In this document: positions 5,852 to 11,856 of the stretch, piece by piece | Numbering within the stretch: the stretch's first letter is position 1 | Layout: every line of letters begins with the position of its first letter | Virus record (IMG/VR): IMGVR_UViG_3300043410_001535 | Coordinates: 1-25,104 of that record | Strand: one strand, 5' to 3' | Source: a virus | DNA length: 25,104 nucleotides | Program-made: the position numbers and the translations under genes | The notes under the pieces: model-generated | Databases searched by the model: none | Seen by the model: the letters and a program-made list of their open reading frames with translations, nothing else | What the model was told of the DNA's origin: nothing

Positions 5852-5883
5852 GAGGCCCGCCGGGGTTGCAGCCAGCGGGCCTC
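5852..5883 (+). terminator. Strong GC hairpin, attenuator or terminator
   Basis: GAGGCCCGC (5852-5860) and GCGGGCCTC (5875-5883) form a perfect 9-bp stem with a 14-nt loop, 12 bases after the HTH regulator stop. No run of T follows, so it is not a textbook intrinsic terminator; it may be an attenuator or RNA processing site between the early and replication units. Confidence 0.5.
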
Positions 5884-5940
5884 TGAAACCAACCAAGCGT
5901 GTCGGCGCTCGTTGGACTAGCCCGTTTTATATCACGGGTC

Positions 5941-5974
5941 TGGCTCCTCGTGCAACGCACAAACCAAGGAGCCA
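5941..5974 (+). promoter_or_regulatory. Inverted repeat that would hide the replication gene RBS
   Basis: TGGCTCC (5941-5947) pairs perfectly with GGAGCCA (5968-5974). The right arm contains the GGAG of the Shine-Dalgarno for the GTG start at 5979. A smaller hairpin (CCCGT/ACGGG) lies just upstream. If formed, the stem would lower translation of the replication protein. Confidence 0.45.
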
Positions 5975-5978
5975 ACAG

Positions 5979-6662
5979 GTGACTTTCAAAATAAAGAACT
6001 GGCACAAGTTCCAGCACTTCAAGGACCGTCGCCCTCCTTGGATTAAACTCTATCGTGACATTTTGGACGATGTTGACTGGCACGATCTTGATCCGCTGGC
6101 CGCAAAAACACTCATCATGCTCTGGCTTATCGCCAGTGAGAACGATGGAGATCTTCCTGATATCAGGACGATATCATTTCGTCTCAGGATGCCAGAAGCT
6201 CAAATTAAGTCACTGATTTTTAAGCTAAAACACTATTTGGATCATGATGATATCAATGCGATATCAGATCGATATCAAGCTGATACACCAGAGACAGAGA
6301 CAGAGACAGAGTCAGAGAGAGAGAAAGAGGCAGAGACAAAAACGCGCGCGGCGCGTGGAAAGTTTGATGAGTTCTGGTCCGCCTATCCGAGGAAATTGGG
6401 AATAGGAGCCGCTGAACGCGCGTGGAAAAAGGCAACCAAAGACGACGACGCAGATCGGATTATCGCCAGAGTGAAGGATTATGGATGGTCTAAAGATCCC
6501 CAATACATCCCGCATCCTGCAACGTGGCTAAATCAAAAACGCTGGCTAGATGACCCTCCTAAGCCTGCCGAGAAAAAAGAAACCCTCTCGCAATACTACG
6601 CAAGATTGGCAATGGAGGGCGAAGATATGGAGCCTAACATCCTGCAATTGAGGAAGTTCTGA
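5979..6662 (+). CDS. Phage replication initiation protein (lambda O-like layout)
   Basis: A 227-aa protein. GTG 5979 is chosen since AAGGAG is seven bases upstream and the protein then starts with KIKNWHKFQHFKDRRPPWIK, the usual N-terminus of phage replication proteins. Residues 15-85 form a winged-helix domain (LYRDILDDVDWHDLD, LWLIASEND). Residues 105-120 are a charged linker of Glu-Thr/Ser repeats. The C-terminal domain has FDEFWSAYPRK and YIPHPATWLNQKRW, as in replication proteins that contact helicase loaders. The gene contains an 11-bp iteron array, so it probably binds an origin inside its own coding sequence. Confidence 0.8.
   Translation: MTFKIKNWHKFQHFKDRRPPWIKLYRDILDDVDWHDLDPLAAKTLIMLWLIASENDGDLPDIRTISFRLRMPEAQIKSLIFKLKHYLDHDDINAISDRYQADTPETETETESEREKEAETKTRAARGKFDEFWSAYPRKLGIGAAERAWKKATKDDDADRIIARVKDYGWSKDPQYIPHPATWLNQKRWLDDPPKPAEKKETLSQYYARLAMEGEDMEPNILQLRKF
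6160..6292 (+). repeat. 11-bp iteron array, candidate replication origin
   Basis: GATATCA occurs at 6160, 6171, 6249, 6260 and 6271, and a partial copy (GATACA) at 6282. Within each cluster the period is exactly 11 bp, about one helical turn. Since 11 is not a multiple of three, successive copies fall in different reading frames and do not produce a repeated peptide, so the pattern is at DNA level. The array lies in the replication gene before the linker-coding region, as the lambda iterons do in gene O. Confidence 0.7.
6291..6337 (+). repeat. Purine-rich GAGACA microsatellite
   Basis: Three GAGACA units followed by GAGTCA and degenerate GAGA repeats, directly after the iterons. It encodes the Glu-rich linker (ETETETESEREKEAET) of the replication protein. 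The 6-nt unit would let length change without a frameshift. One strand is almost pure purine, which could ease unwinding or give unusual DNA structure. Confidence 0.8.
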
Positions 6663-6663
6663 A

Positions 6664-7221
6664 ATGGCAAGCAAAGTTCACATCCAAAAGACCATCGCCA
6701 TCTTGATCGCGGCATATCCCAGTGCCGACGCGAAGGAGAAGGAGGCCATGGCTCCATTTTTGAGAATGGTTGAGCAGATGATGCTGCCCTATCCTGAGAG
6801 GGTTCTCTCAGAGTTGGTAAATTCACGCATTGGGATCATTGCTACGTCGAAGTTCTTCCCTTCGATTGCTGAACTCAAGCAGTTTTGTGATCGTTTGTGG
6901 GATAAGCTTGATCCACAGGTTCAAGTCGATCGCGCTCCAGATCCCTTGATGCTTGGGGGGCCTGCCAAAGATCCTGAGGTAGAAGCTGCTCAGAGGGCTT
7001 GCATCATTCAAGGCTTCAAGGATCTGCTTGCGGAACTGAAGTCTGTTCCTGATCCCCTGCGGCCAAACCAGCCGCCGCCAAAGTCCAAGGTTGAGGAAAA
7101 GGCTGAGGCTGAAGCTTGGCTGGAAAGACAGGCGGAACGGGCAAAGACTGATCCGTTGCCGAAGCTTTCAGAGTCCGCGCTTAAGGCCTTTCACAATCCA
7201 CTGTCGGGGAGGACGATATGA
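6664..7221 (+). CDS. Putative replication accessory protein, 185 aa
   Basis: Starts one base after the replication protein stop, with GAGGA upstream inside that gene. The N-terminal half has helices with IAILIAAYPSADAKEKEAMA and IGIIATSKFFPSIAELKQF. The latter, a FFPSIAE motif near the end of a helical domain, is typical of proteins encoded just after O-like genes, some of which act as helicase loaders (lambda P-like). The C-terminal half is Pro- and Glu-rich and probably flexible. No Walker motif is present, so it is not a DnaC-type ATPase. The loader role is inferred from position. Confidence 0.6.
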   Translation: MASKVHIQKTIAILIAAYPSADAKEKEAMAPFLRMVEQMMLPYPERVLSELVNSRIGIIATSKFFPSIAELKQFCDRLWDKLDPQVQVDRAPDPLMLGGPAKDPEVEAAQRACIIQGFKDLLAELKSVPDPLRPNQPPPKSKVEEKAEAEAWLERQAERAKTDPLPKLSESALKAFHNPLSGRTI

Positions 7222-7559
7222 CATCGGAAGAGTTCCATACCAAAGTAAAGGGTTTTGCCAAGCTTAACCCGCAAATGATGTTCGTGATTGAATCCAATCC
7301 AAAAGAGGATCATGCGCGGCAGGAAAAAGCTCGAGCAAGTTGGATCAGATATCTGAGCGACAACGACCTAAAGAATACATTGGGGACTTGGAAATTTGTG
7401 TGGAACGGTGGCGGCAAGGCGATCACGGTTCCTTCGGAAGACCCGCGAAACTTTGACCTCAAGTACCATCCCGCATCAGATGCCCCGCGCCGGGCCTACG
7501 GAGCCCGTGGACAGGCGAGAGATATTTCGGAGCCCAATACTTACCGATCAAATGAGTAG
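7218..7559 (+). CDS. Hypothetical protein, 113 aa
   Basis: Coupled to the previous gene by an ATGA overlap. The product is basic, with an N-terminal helix (TSEEFHTKVKGFAKLN) and a second helix rich in Glu/Arg, then LSDNDLKNTLGTWKFVWNGG. The C-terminus is polar and probably disordered (RRAYGARGQARDISEPN). I recognise no family. It is the last gene of the replication unit before the promoter candidate at 7570-7599. Confidence 0.65.
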   Translation: MTSEEFHTKVKGFAKLNPQMMFVIESNPKEDHARQEKARASWIRYLSDNDLKNTLGTWKFVWNGGGKAITVPSEDPRNFDLKYHPASDAPRRAYGARGQARDISEPNTYRSNE

Positions 7560-7569
7560 GGAGTGCCGC

Positions 7570-7621
7570 TGGACACGTTTAAACGTATCGTGCTATAAGC
7601 AGCATAGGTCAATCGTTTAAA
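7570..7621 (+). promoter_or_regulatory. Promoter with palindrome in the spacer
   Basis: TGGACA (7570-7575), 18 bp, TATAAG (7594-7599). The spacer holds the 12-bp perfect palindrome ACGTTTAAACGT (7575-7586), and half of it, CGTTTAAA, is repeated at 7614-7621. It lies in the 72-bp gap before the HNH-like gene. The repeat arrangement suggests an operator. Confidence 0.45.
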
Positions 7622-7631
7622 TGGGTCAGTC

Positions 7632-8090
7632 ATGGGGAAATCCGGCTTTAAGTCTCTGTCATCGCGGGGTTCGGATTATGCAAGAACGCATATCAAAGGG
7701 ACGCAGTGCATTTATTGCGGGATGTGGGCTAACACAAAAGAGCATTTCCCTCCGGCATCTGCAACGCCACGAGGGGTAATTCTGCCATGTTGCAAAGAAT
7801 GCAACGTGTTAGTTGGAACAAGCAACCCGTTTGATTTTGAAAAGCGTGTGGACTTGGTAAAAAATAAACTTAAGCGCAGATACCGCAAAGTGCTCGAAAT
7901 GCCTGTTTGGTCTGAAGATGATCTTGAAGACACGGGCTTTGCAATAAGAGGGAGTATAGAGGAATGGCAAAACGAACGAAGGATCGCGAAATCAAGGCTT
8001 GCGTGGAATGCAATGAGCTATTTGGCAAGTATCGACCATCACAACGCTTTTGCTCGGTTTCTTGCCGATTACGGTTCCATAACCGAATGA
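7632..8090 (+). CDS. HNH-like zinc-binding protein, 152 aa
   Basis: Residues 26-58 show C26-x2-C29 (CIYCG), E37-H38 (KEHFPPAS) and C53-C-K-E-C57-N58, the layout of a divergent HNH or treble-clef nuclease domain in which EH replaces the usual DH. The next part is basic (DLVKNKLKRRYRKVL). The C-terminal 43 residues are encoded by DNA that also carries a second zinc-finger ORF in another frame. The start has only a weak Shine-Dalgarno. It may be a small endonuclease or a DNA-binding remnant; an insertion into the replication operon is possible. Confidence 0.65.
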   Translation: MGKSGFKSLSSRGSDYARTHIKGTQCIYCGMWANTKEHFPPASATPRGVILPCCKECNVLVGTSNPFDFEKRVDLVKNKLKRRYRKVLEMPVWSEDDLEDTGFAIRGSIEEWQNERRIAKSRLAWNAMSYLASIDHHNAFARFLADYGSITE

Positions 8091-8140
8091 GGTCCGAAGC
8101 CTACAAAAAATTTTGTGAAACAATAAACCGCCCGGAGTGA
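7964..8140 (+). CDS. Small zinc-finger protein, 58 aa, overlapping the HNH gene
   Basis: A 58-aa ORF starting at ATG 7964 within the HNH-like gene and running 50 nt beyond it. It has a clean CxxC...CxxxC pair (ACVECNELFGKY, then RFCSVSCRLRFHNRM), like the zinc ribbons of the MYM or DUF2116 type found in many small phage proteins. GGGAG lies about nine bases upstream of the start. Its stop is three bases before the next ATG, and GGAG of that gene lies in its last codons. The complete Zn pair and spacing argue that it is real even though it shares 127 nt with the HNH frame. Confidence 0.6.
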   Translation: MAKRTKDREIKACVECNELFGKYRPSQRFCSVSCRLRFHNRMRSEAYKKFCETINRPE

Positions 8141-8143
8141 ACC

Positions 8144-8305
8144 ATGCCCACGGAGCTTCTAATCGCGATTGTGCTATTCGGCGTCATTCCGATGGGACTG
8201 ATGCTTGCCGCTGCGGTCATGGCTTATTGGTGGCCACCGCAGAACGATCCATACACCGACCCCGCCAACTGGGGATCTCAAGATGTCGATGGGAGAAAAG
8301 AATGA
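8144..8305 (+). CDS. Small single-pass membrane protein, 53 aa
   Basis: ATG 8144 has GGAG six bases upstream. Residues 4-28 form one strong membrane helix (ELLIAIVLFGVIPMGLMLAA, then AVMAYWW), followed by a polar tail rich in Pro, Asp and Asn (PPQNDPYTDPANWGSQDVDG). No signal-peptidase site is obvious, so it is probably anchored with the tail in the cytoplasm or periplasm. Its stop overlaps the DnaA-like start (ATGA), so the two are likely co-translated. The role is unknown; superinfection exclusion and membrane tethering of replication are both possible but unsupported. Confidence 0.7.
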   Translation: MPTELLIAIVLFGVIPMGLMLAAAVMAYWWPPQNDPYTDPANWGSQDVDGRKE

Positions 8306-8856
8306 TTGCCAAGTTTAACTCTGCAGAAGATCTGCTTGCTCACTACGCGACCGTCCGCGCCCGCATAGGCGCCCCAACTAAGGGGCCAACAATCAACTGG
8401 CAAGCGATGCAGGTCAAAAAAAAGAAAGAGAAGGTGGCCGAAGTGAAGGAAAAGCCCGCACCCGTTATCGCCCAGCCTGTGGTTCGCATGCCAGCGGTTC
8501 CAATTAACCCAAACGATGTCCGCATTACGTTTGAAGAGGTGGTTTCTCTGGTCTGTTTGCGTACCGGATACCATCGTCGGGAAATCTTTGCGCCTCGCCG
8601 CAAACAGGATCTTTGCTTCAGCCGTCAGCTCGCTTGGGCATTAGCTCGCAAGTTTTGCAATCACATGAGCCTGCCTCAGATAGGCCGAGCATCAGGCGGT
8701 AAAGATCACACTACGATTCTTCACGGCTGCAAAAAGGGGGTCAAACATCCTGCTTATCAGATCCTCAATGATGAGTTGGAGGAAATGTACAATCAGAAAT
8801 TCGCCGCAAATTTGGCGCTGATCGAGCAAGCCGAATTGGAAAAAGAGGGGGTTTGA
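8302..8856 (+). CDS. DnaA domain IV-like DNA-binding protein
   Basis: From ATG 8302 (GGGAG upstream, overlapping the membrane-protein stop), 184 aa. Residues 75-150 match DnaA domain IV: RREIFAPRRKQDLCFSRQLA, a WALARKFCNHMSLPQIGRA helix, and the signature GGKDHTTILHGCKK (132-145), which in DnaA contacts the TTATCCACA box. There is no AAA+ domain; the N-terminal 70 residues are a Lys/Glu/Pro-rich linker. It may therefore occupy DnaA boxes without DnaA's ATPase activity, acting as a competitor, repressor or initiator aid. Two perfect boxes exist in this window. A GC hairpin follows the stop. Confidence 0.85.
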   Translation: MIAKFNSAEDLLAHYATVRARIGAPTKGPTINWQAMQVKKKKEKVAEVKEKPAPVIAQPVVRMPAVPINPNDVRITFEEVVSLVCLRTGYHRREIFAPRRKQDLCFSRQLAWALARKFCNHMSLPQIGRASGGKDHTTILHGCKKGVKHPAYQILNDELEEMYNQKFAANLALIEQAELEKEGV

Positions 8857-8864
8857 GCCCCCTC
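8845..8864 (-). terminator. GC hairpin, likely bidirectional terminator
   Basis: GAGGGGG (8845-8851), loop TTTGAG, CCCCCTC (8858-8864). On the minus strand the stem is followed by TTTTT, giving a good intrinsic terminator for the small leftward gene at 8891-9085. In the plus direction the downstream sequence is AT-rich but lacks a T run. It separates two convergent genes. Confidence 0.7.
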
Positions 8865-8890
8865 ATAATTCGCCAAATAAATCGCCGCGA

Positions 8891-9085
8891 TTAAATCCGT
8901 TGGCGATTTTTCCCAAGGCCAGCGTAGGCATTCATCTCGGCCATCGCTGCGGCAACAGCCGGATCTTCTGAATACCGCTCTCGGAGCACTGGGGGCGTTC
9001 GCACCGCAGGCTGCGGGCGTTCTACAGGCTTCAGCTTCGATCCAATGGCCTGAAGCATAGCTGGTGGGATTCGATTGATCTGCAT
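8891..9085 (-). CDS. Small hypothetical protein, 64 aa, minus strand
   Basis: The only minus-strand gene right of 3475. ATG 9085 has GGAG seven bases upstream; an in-frame ATG at 9097 is less well placed. The protein is Pro/Ala-rich with a basic beginning (NRIPPAMLQAIGSKLKPVER) and the helix SEDPAVAAAMAEMNAYAGLG. A terminator hairpin with a T run follows its stop, which supports a separate transcript. The upstream region contains a perfect DnaA box. I do not recognise it; the size and orientation suggest an antagonist or regulator of the flanking units. Confidence 0.55.
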   Translation of the reverse strand: MQINRIPPAMLQAIGSKLKPVERPQPAVRTPPVLRERYSEDPAVAAAMAEMNAYAGLGKNRQRI

Positions 9086-9127
9086 GGCTGTCTCCATGGG
9101 GTCATATCTTGTAGCACGAAACGCGAT

Positions 9128-9136
9128 TGTGGATAA
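9128..9136 (-). promoter_or_regulatory. Perfect consensus DnaA box
   Basis: TGTGGATAA on the plus strand, that is TTATCCACA on the minus strand. It lies between the small leftward gene and the rightward leader at 9167-9246. This is the second 9/9 match, and I saw no other. A one-mismatch relative (TGATCCACA) lies at 6909-6917. Confidence 0.7.
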
Positions 9137-9166
9137 CTTTTTCTGGGGGAAAGTGTAAACAAATCC

Positions 9167-9246
9167 TTTTACGAAGCGTTTGGTGTGATACTCTAAGTTG
9201 CTGATTTTGCAGCAAAAGCCGGTTGCGGGGCCGGTGAACAACCCCG
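9167..9246 (+). promoter_or_regulatory. Candidate promoter and structured leader
   Basis: TTTTAC (9167-9172), 16 bp, TACTCT (9189-9194) is a weak promoter candidate. It is followed by hairpin TTGCTG/CAGCAA (9198-9215), then two mutually exclusive pairings: GGTTG/CAACC (9221-9243) or CGGGG/CCCCG (9226-9246). AGGAG follows just after. The CCCCG-then-AGGAG layout recalls the leaders of modules 1 and 2. Confidence 0.35.
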
Positions 9247-9259
9247 TTAGGAGAAGACC

Positions 9260-10186
9260 ATGACTGCATTGCAATTGAAAAATCCGCCGCAGCGGTTTTT
9301 TACCCCCGGCCAATCCTTGGAAGAACAGATCCTCGTGCTGGACACGTTGATCGATACTGCTCCATCGGATTCCGCTCGCACTTACACGATCAGCCCTGAG
9401 TTGGCTGAACACATCTTAAAGACCCGCAATGGCGCTAATCGCAAGCCTAACGCTCGCAAGGTGGATGAATACGTTCATGCCATGAAGACCAAGCGCTGGC
9501 CTGTCACTGGCTCGACGATCGTCTTCAGCAAGTCAGGGTATTTGCTCGACGGTCAGCACCGGCTTCTTGCCTGCGCTCGCGCTAAAGTGCCATTGACGAC
9601 ATTTGTGGCGTTCAACATCTCCGATGGCTCGTTCGCTATGATCGACATTGGTCGTAAGCGCAGCAATGTGGACGCCTTTACGATCCAGCGTGTGCCTCAT
9701 CCCGGAGTGGCATCCTCTGCTGCTCGTTGGGTGATGATCCACGAGAACGATCCGTTGAATCGGGGCGTCACCTATACGAACGACGACCTGTTCAACTACT
9801 TCAAGGCAAACCTCGACGGTCCGCTGTTCCATGCGGCGGTTACTGCTGCGGTGGCGATCGAGAAAGCTGGCAAGGATCGTCTGTCTGGTGGCGCTCGCCG
9901 GAACTATCTTCCGGCTGGCTCTATGGCTGCGTATTTGCTGATCTTCAGCAAGGTGAATCGCAAGCATGCCGGGGCCTTCGCTGACCAGCTTCTGAACAAC
10001 CAGCGTCATGGTCGGGCATACATCCAAGCTATCAAGGACCGCATGGATGCCAATGGTGGTCGCCTCCACGAGGCTGTCCGCAATGCGCTGCTGGTGCAAG
10101 CTTGGAACGCTTTCCGTCAGGATGTGCGGCCCAGCAAGGCGATATTTACATGGAACCTATCTGGCGATTTCCCAGAGGTTCGCTAA
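9260..10186 (+). CDS. DGQHR/ParB-like nuclease-fold protein
   Basis: A 308-aa protein with D97-G-Q-H-R101 in SGYLLDGQHRLLACARAK, the hallmark of the ParB/sulfiredoxin-like fold that binds nucleotides or DNA. It is preceded by a basic helix (KPNARKVDEYVHAMKTKRW) and followed by an all-helical C-terminal half with DIGRKRSNVDAFTIQR and a YFKANLDGPLFHAA helix. Such proteins are common in phages next to methylases, but their activity is poorly known. AGGAG is eight bases before ATG 9260. The neighbouring gene has a related DGRHR domain fused to a methyltransferase. Confidence 0.75.
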   Translation: MTALQLKNPPQRFFTPGQSLEEQILVLDTLIDTAPSDSARTYTISPELAEHILKTRNGANRKPNARKVDEYVHAMKTKRWPVTGSTIVFSKSGYLLDGQHRLLACARAKVPLTTFVAFNISDGSFAMIDIGRKRSNVDAFTIQRVPHPGVASSAARWVMIHENDPLNRGVTYTNDDLFNYFKANLDGPLFHAAVTAAVAIEKAGKDRLSGGARRNYLPAGSMAAYLLIFSKVNRKHAGAFADQLLNNQRHGRAYIQAIKDRMDANGGRLHEAVRNALLVQAWNAFRQDVRPSKAIFTWNLSGDFPEVR

Positions 10187-10194
10187 AGCATCAA

Positions 10195-10216
10195 GGGGGC
10201 GCTTCATAGCGTCCCC
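10195..10216 (+). terminator. Strong hairpin between the ParB-like genes
   Basis: GGGGGCGCT (10195-10203), loop TCAT, AGCGTCCCC (10208-10216) gives nine pairs with one G-U. GTTAACTTA follows, not a T run, so it may be an attenuator or RNA-stability element rather than a full terminator. Confidence 0.45.
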
Positions 10217-10235
10217 GTTAACTTAGGGGGATGAT

Positions 10236-11378
10236 ATGGAATACGATATACACGAGCTTTGCAGTCTGTTTCCGTTGATGCCGCAGGACCAGTTCGATGC
10301 ACTGGCTGACGACATGCGCGCCAATGGGCAGCGAAACCCGATCACGCTTTACGAGGGCAAGATCCTCGATGGCCGTCACCGCTACAAGGCTTGCATCAAT
10401 CTCGGGCTGGAGCCACTGATTACGCACTTCGAGGGTGAAGACGCCCTTGGCTTCGTGATCAGTCATAACCTGACGCGCAGGCATCTGGACGAATCGCAGA
10501 GGGCTATGATCGCTGCCAAGCTTGCCAACTTGAAGGACGGTCAGCGGAAATCTTCAGGTGCATCAATTGGAGCACCTCGCACGGAAGTCAGTCAGATAGA
10601 CGCCGCCAACAAGATGGGCGTTGGCCGCATGTCAGTGCAGAGAGCCAAGAAAGTTTTGGACAAGGGGACGCCGGAACTGGCTCAAGCTGTTGAGTCTGGG
10701 CAGATTGCTGTCTCGGTCGCCGCTAAGATCGCCGAGATGGAGCCAGAACAGCAGGCGCAAATTATCGCTGACCCTAAGCCTGAACAGGCTATCAAGAAGG
10801 TTGCTCGGCAGGAAAAAGAACAGGCGCTCGCAGACAGAACCATTCAGCAATCCTTGCAGGCGACAACCAAGCTGTATGGGGTGATCTACGCTGACCCGCC
10901 ATGGAAGTATGAGACGTTCTCTGAGAATGGGATGGACCGCAGCGCGGATAACCACTACCCCACTATGAGCATGTTCGACATGCTTGCTATGAGCATCCCT
11001 GCGGCAGACAACTGCGTGATGTTCATGTGGGCTACTGTCCCCATGCTCCCAGAAGCAATCGACCTTATGTCCACATGGGGCTTCGACTATAAGTCGCACA
11101 TCTGTTGGATCAAGGATCGCATTGGCACCGGCTACTGGACCCGTAACAAGCACGAGCTGCTACTGATCGGAACCAAGGGCAATGTCCCCGCTCCAGCCAT
11201 GGGCACCCAGCCGCCATCGGTCATCGAACTCCCTCTCGGTCGCCACAGCGAAAAGCCAGCATTCTTCGCGGATATGATCTCGACATTATACCCGACGACT
11301 CCCAAGTTGGAGATGTTCGCTCGCATTGGTCGTGTGGGCTGGGATGTCATGGGCAACGAGGCCCCAGACGATGACTGA
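10236..11378 (+). CDS. ParB-like domain fused to MT-A70 adenine methyltransferase
   Basis: A 380-aa protein with two domains. Residues 1-120 are ParB-like with D45-G-R-H-R49 (ILDGRHRYKACINLGL) and a downstream HTH-like part (DAANKMGVGRMSVQRAKKVL). Residues 210-375 are an MT-A70 type methylase: D220-PPW in VIYADPPWKYETF, the DPPW motif for N6-adenine methylation. SAM-fold elements follow (FMWATVPMLPEAIDLM, KHELLLIGTKG). The family modifies adenine in DNA and often occurs with ParB-like domains in phages, probably to protect the genome from restriction. GGGGG precedes the start. Its end overlaps the next gene by 8 nt. Confidence 0.92.
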   Translation: MEYDIHELCSLFPLMPQDQFDALADDMRANGQRNPITLYEGKILDGRHRYKACINLGLEPLITHFEGEDALGFVISHNLTRRHLDESQRAMIAAKLANLKDGQRKSSGASIGAPRTEVSQIDAANKMGVGRMSVQRAKKVLDKGTPELAQAVESGQIAVSVAAKIAEMEPEQQAQIIADPKPEQAIKKVARQEKEQALADRTIQQSLQATTKLYGVIYADPPWKYETFSENGMDRSADNHYPTMSMFDMLAMSIPAADNCVMFMWATVPMLPEAIDLMSTWGFDYKSHICWIKDRIGTGYWTRNKHELLLIGTKGNVPAPAMGTQPPSVIELPLGRHSEKPAFFADMISTLYPTTPKLEMFARIGRVGWDVMGNEAPDDD

Positions 11379-11856
11379 TCTGCCTGAGCTGACGGGCAAA
11401 TGGAAGCATGGTCGGCTGAAGGTCGATCAGGTTCCTCGCCATAATTGGGAAGGCGATGTTGACTACTACAAACGCGTTGCCCAGTTTTACACCTTGCAGA
11501 AGGGCGCAGAGCATAGGAACGCCTGCATTGTCAGCGATTATGAGGGAAGCATAAGCATAGCAAACATCGCGCAGCGCTACGGCATAAGCACGGTGTCTGT
11601 CCGCAATATCCTTCGGAAGGCCAACTGCTCGTACAAGATCAGGCCGCCTACCCCTGAAGGGCGAAACCAAGACATCATCAAGAGCCGCTCCGATGGGCAA
11701 AGCTATGCCTCAATTGCGCGAGCCTATGGATTAACCGCCTGCCGCATACGAGATATATGCAAGGGCGAAGAGCGCAGGCTAAGGCTCGAACGCTGGAAGC
11801 TGGAGCGAGAGGCAAAACGAAATGCCGAGAGAGAGCAAGATCATCAAGAAGGTTAG
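11371..11856 (+). CDS. Protein with two tandem HTH motifs, 161 aa
   Basis: ATG 11371 lies in the last codons of the methylase. The protein has two separate helix-turn-helix units: ISIANIAQRYGISTVSVRNI near residue 60, and SYASIARAYGLTACRIRDIC near residue 112. Each follows the Ala-x3-Gly-I/L-[ST]-x-x-x-[VI]-R pattern of resolvase-type HTHs. The C-terminus is a long charged helix (RRLRLERWKLEREAKRNAER) that overlaps the small-terminase-like gene by 35 nt. It may be a DNA-recognition partner of packaging or a regulator; the tandem arrangement is unusual for a protein this small. Confidence 0.65.
   Translation: MTDLPELTGKWKHGRLKVDQVPRHNWEGDVDYYKRVAQFYTLQKGAEHRNACIVSDYEGSISIANIAQRYGISTVSVRNILRKANCSYKIRPPTPEGRNQDIIKSRSDGQSYASIARAYGLTACRIRDICKGEERRLRLERWKLEREAKRNAEREQDHQEG

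Noticed and set aside
6253-6515. Ser/Leu-rich minus-strand frames over the microsatellite
   Set aside because: They are artefacts of the GAGACA repeat read backwards (SLSLSL-type peptides).
6909-6917. Third DnaA box (TGATCCACA)
   Set aside because: One mismatch at an important position and inside a coding gene with no nearby control features.
8137-8301. N-terminal extension of the DnaA-like protein to GTG 8137
   Set aside because: The extra 55 codons overlap the membrane-protein gene in another frame. ATG 8302 has its own Shine-Dalgarno and a standard ATGA overlap.
9086-9412. Long form of the small minus-strand gene up to 9412
   Set aside because: It would cross the start of the DGQHR gene, its leader and the DnaA box; the short form has GGAG at the right distance.
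9533-10099. 188-aa minus-strand frame inside the DGQHR/ParB-like gene
   Set aside because: Shadow of a strongly coding plus-strand gene; no start signals and no recognisable motif.
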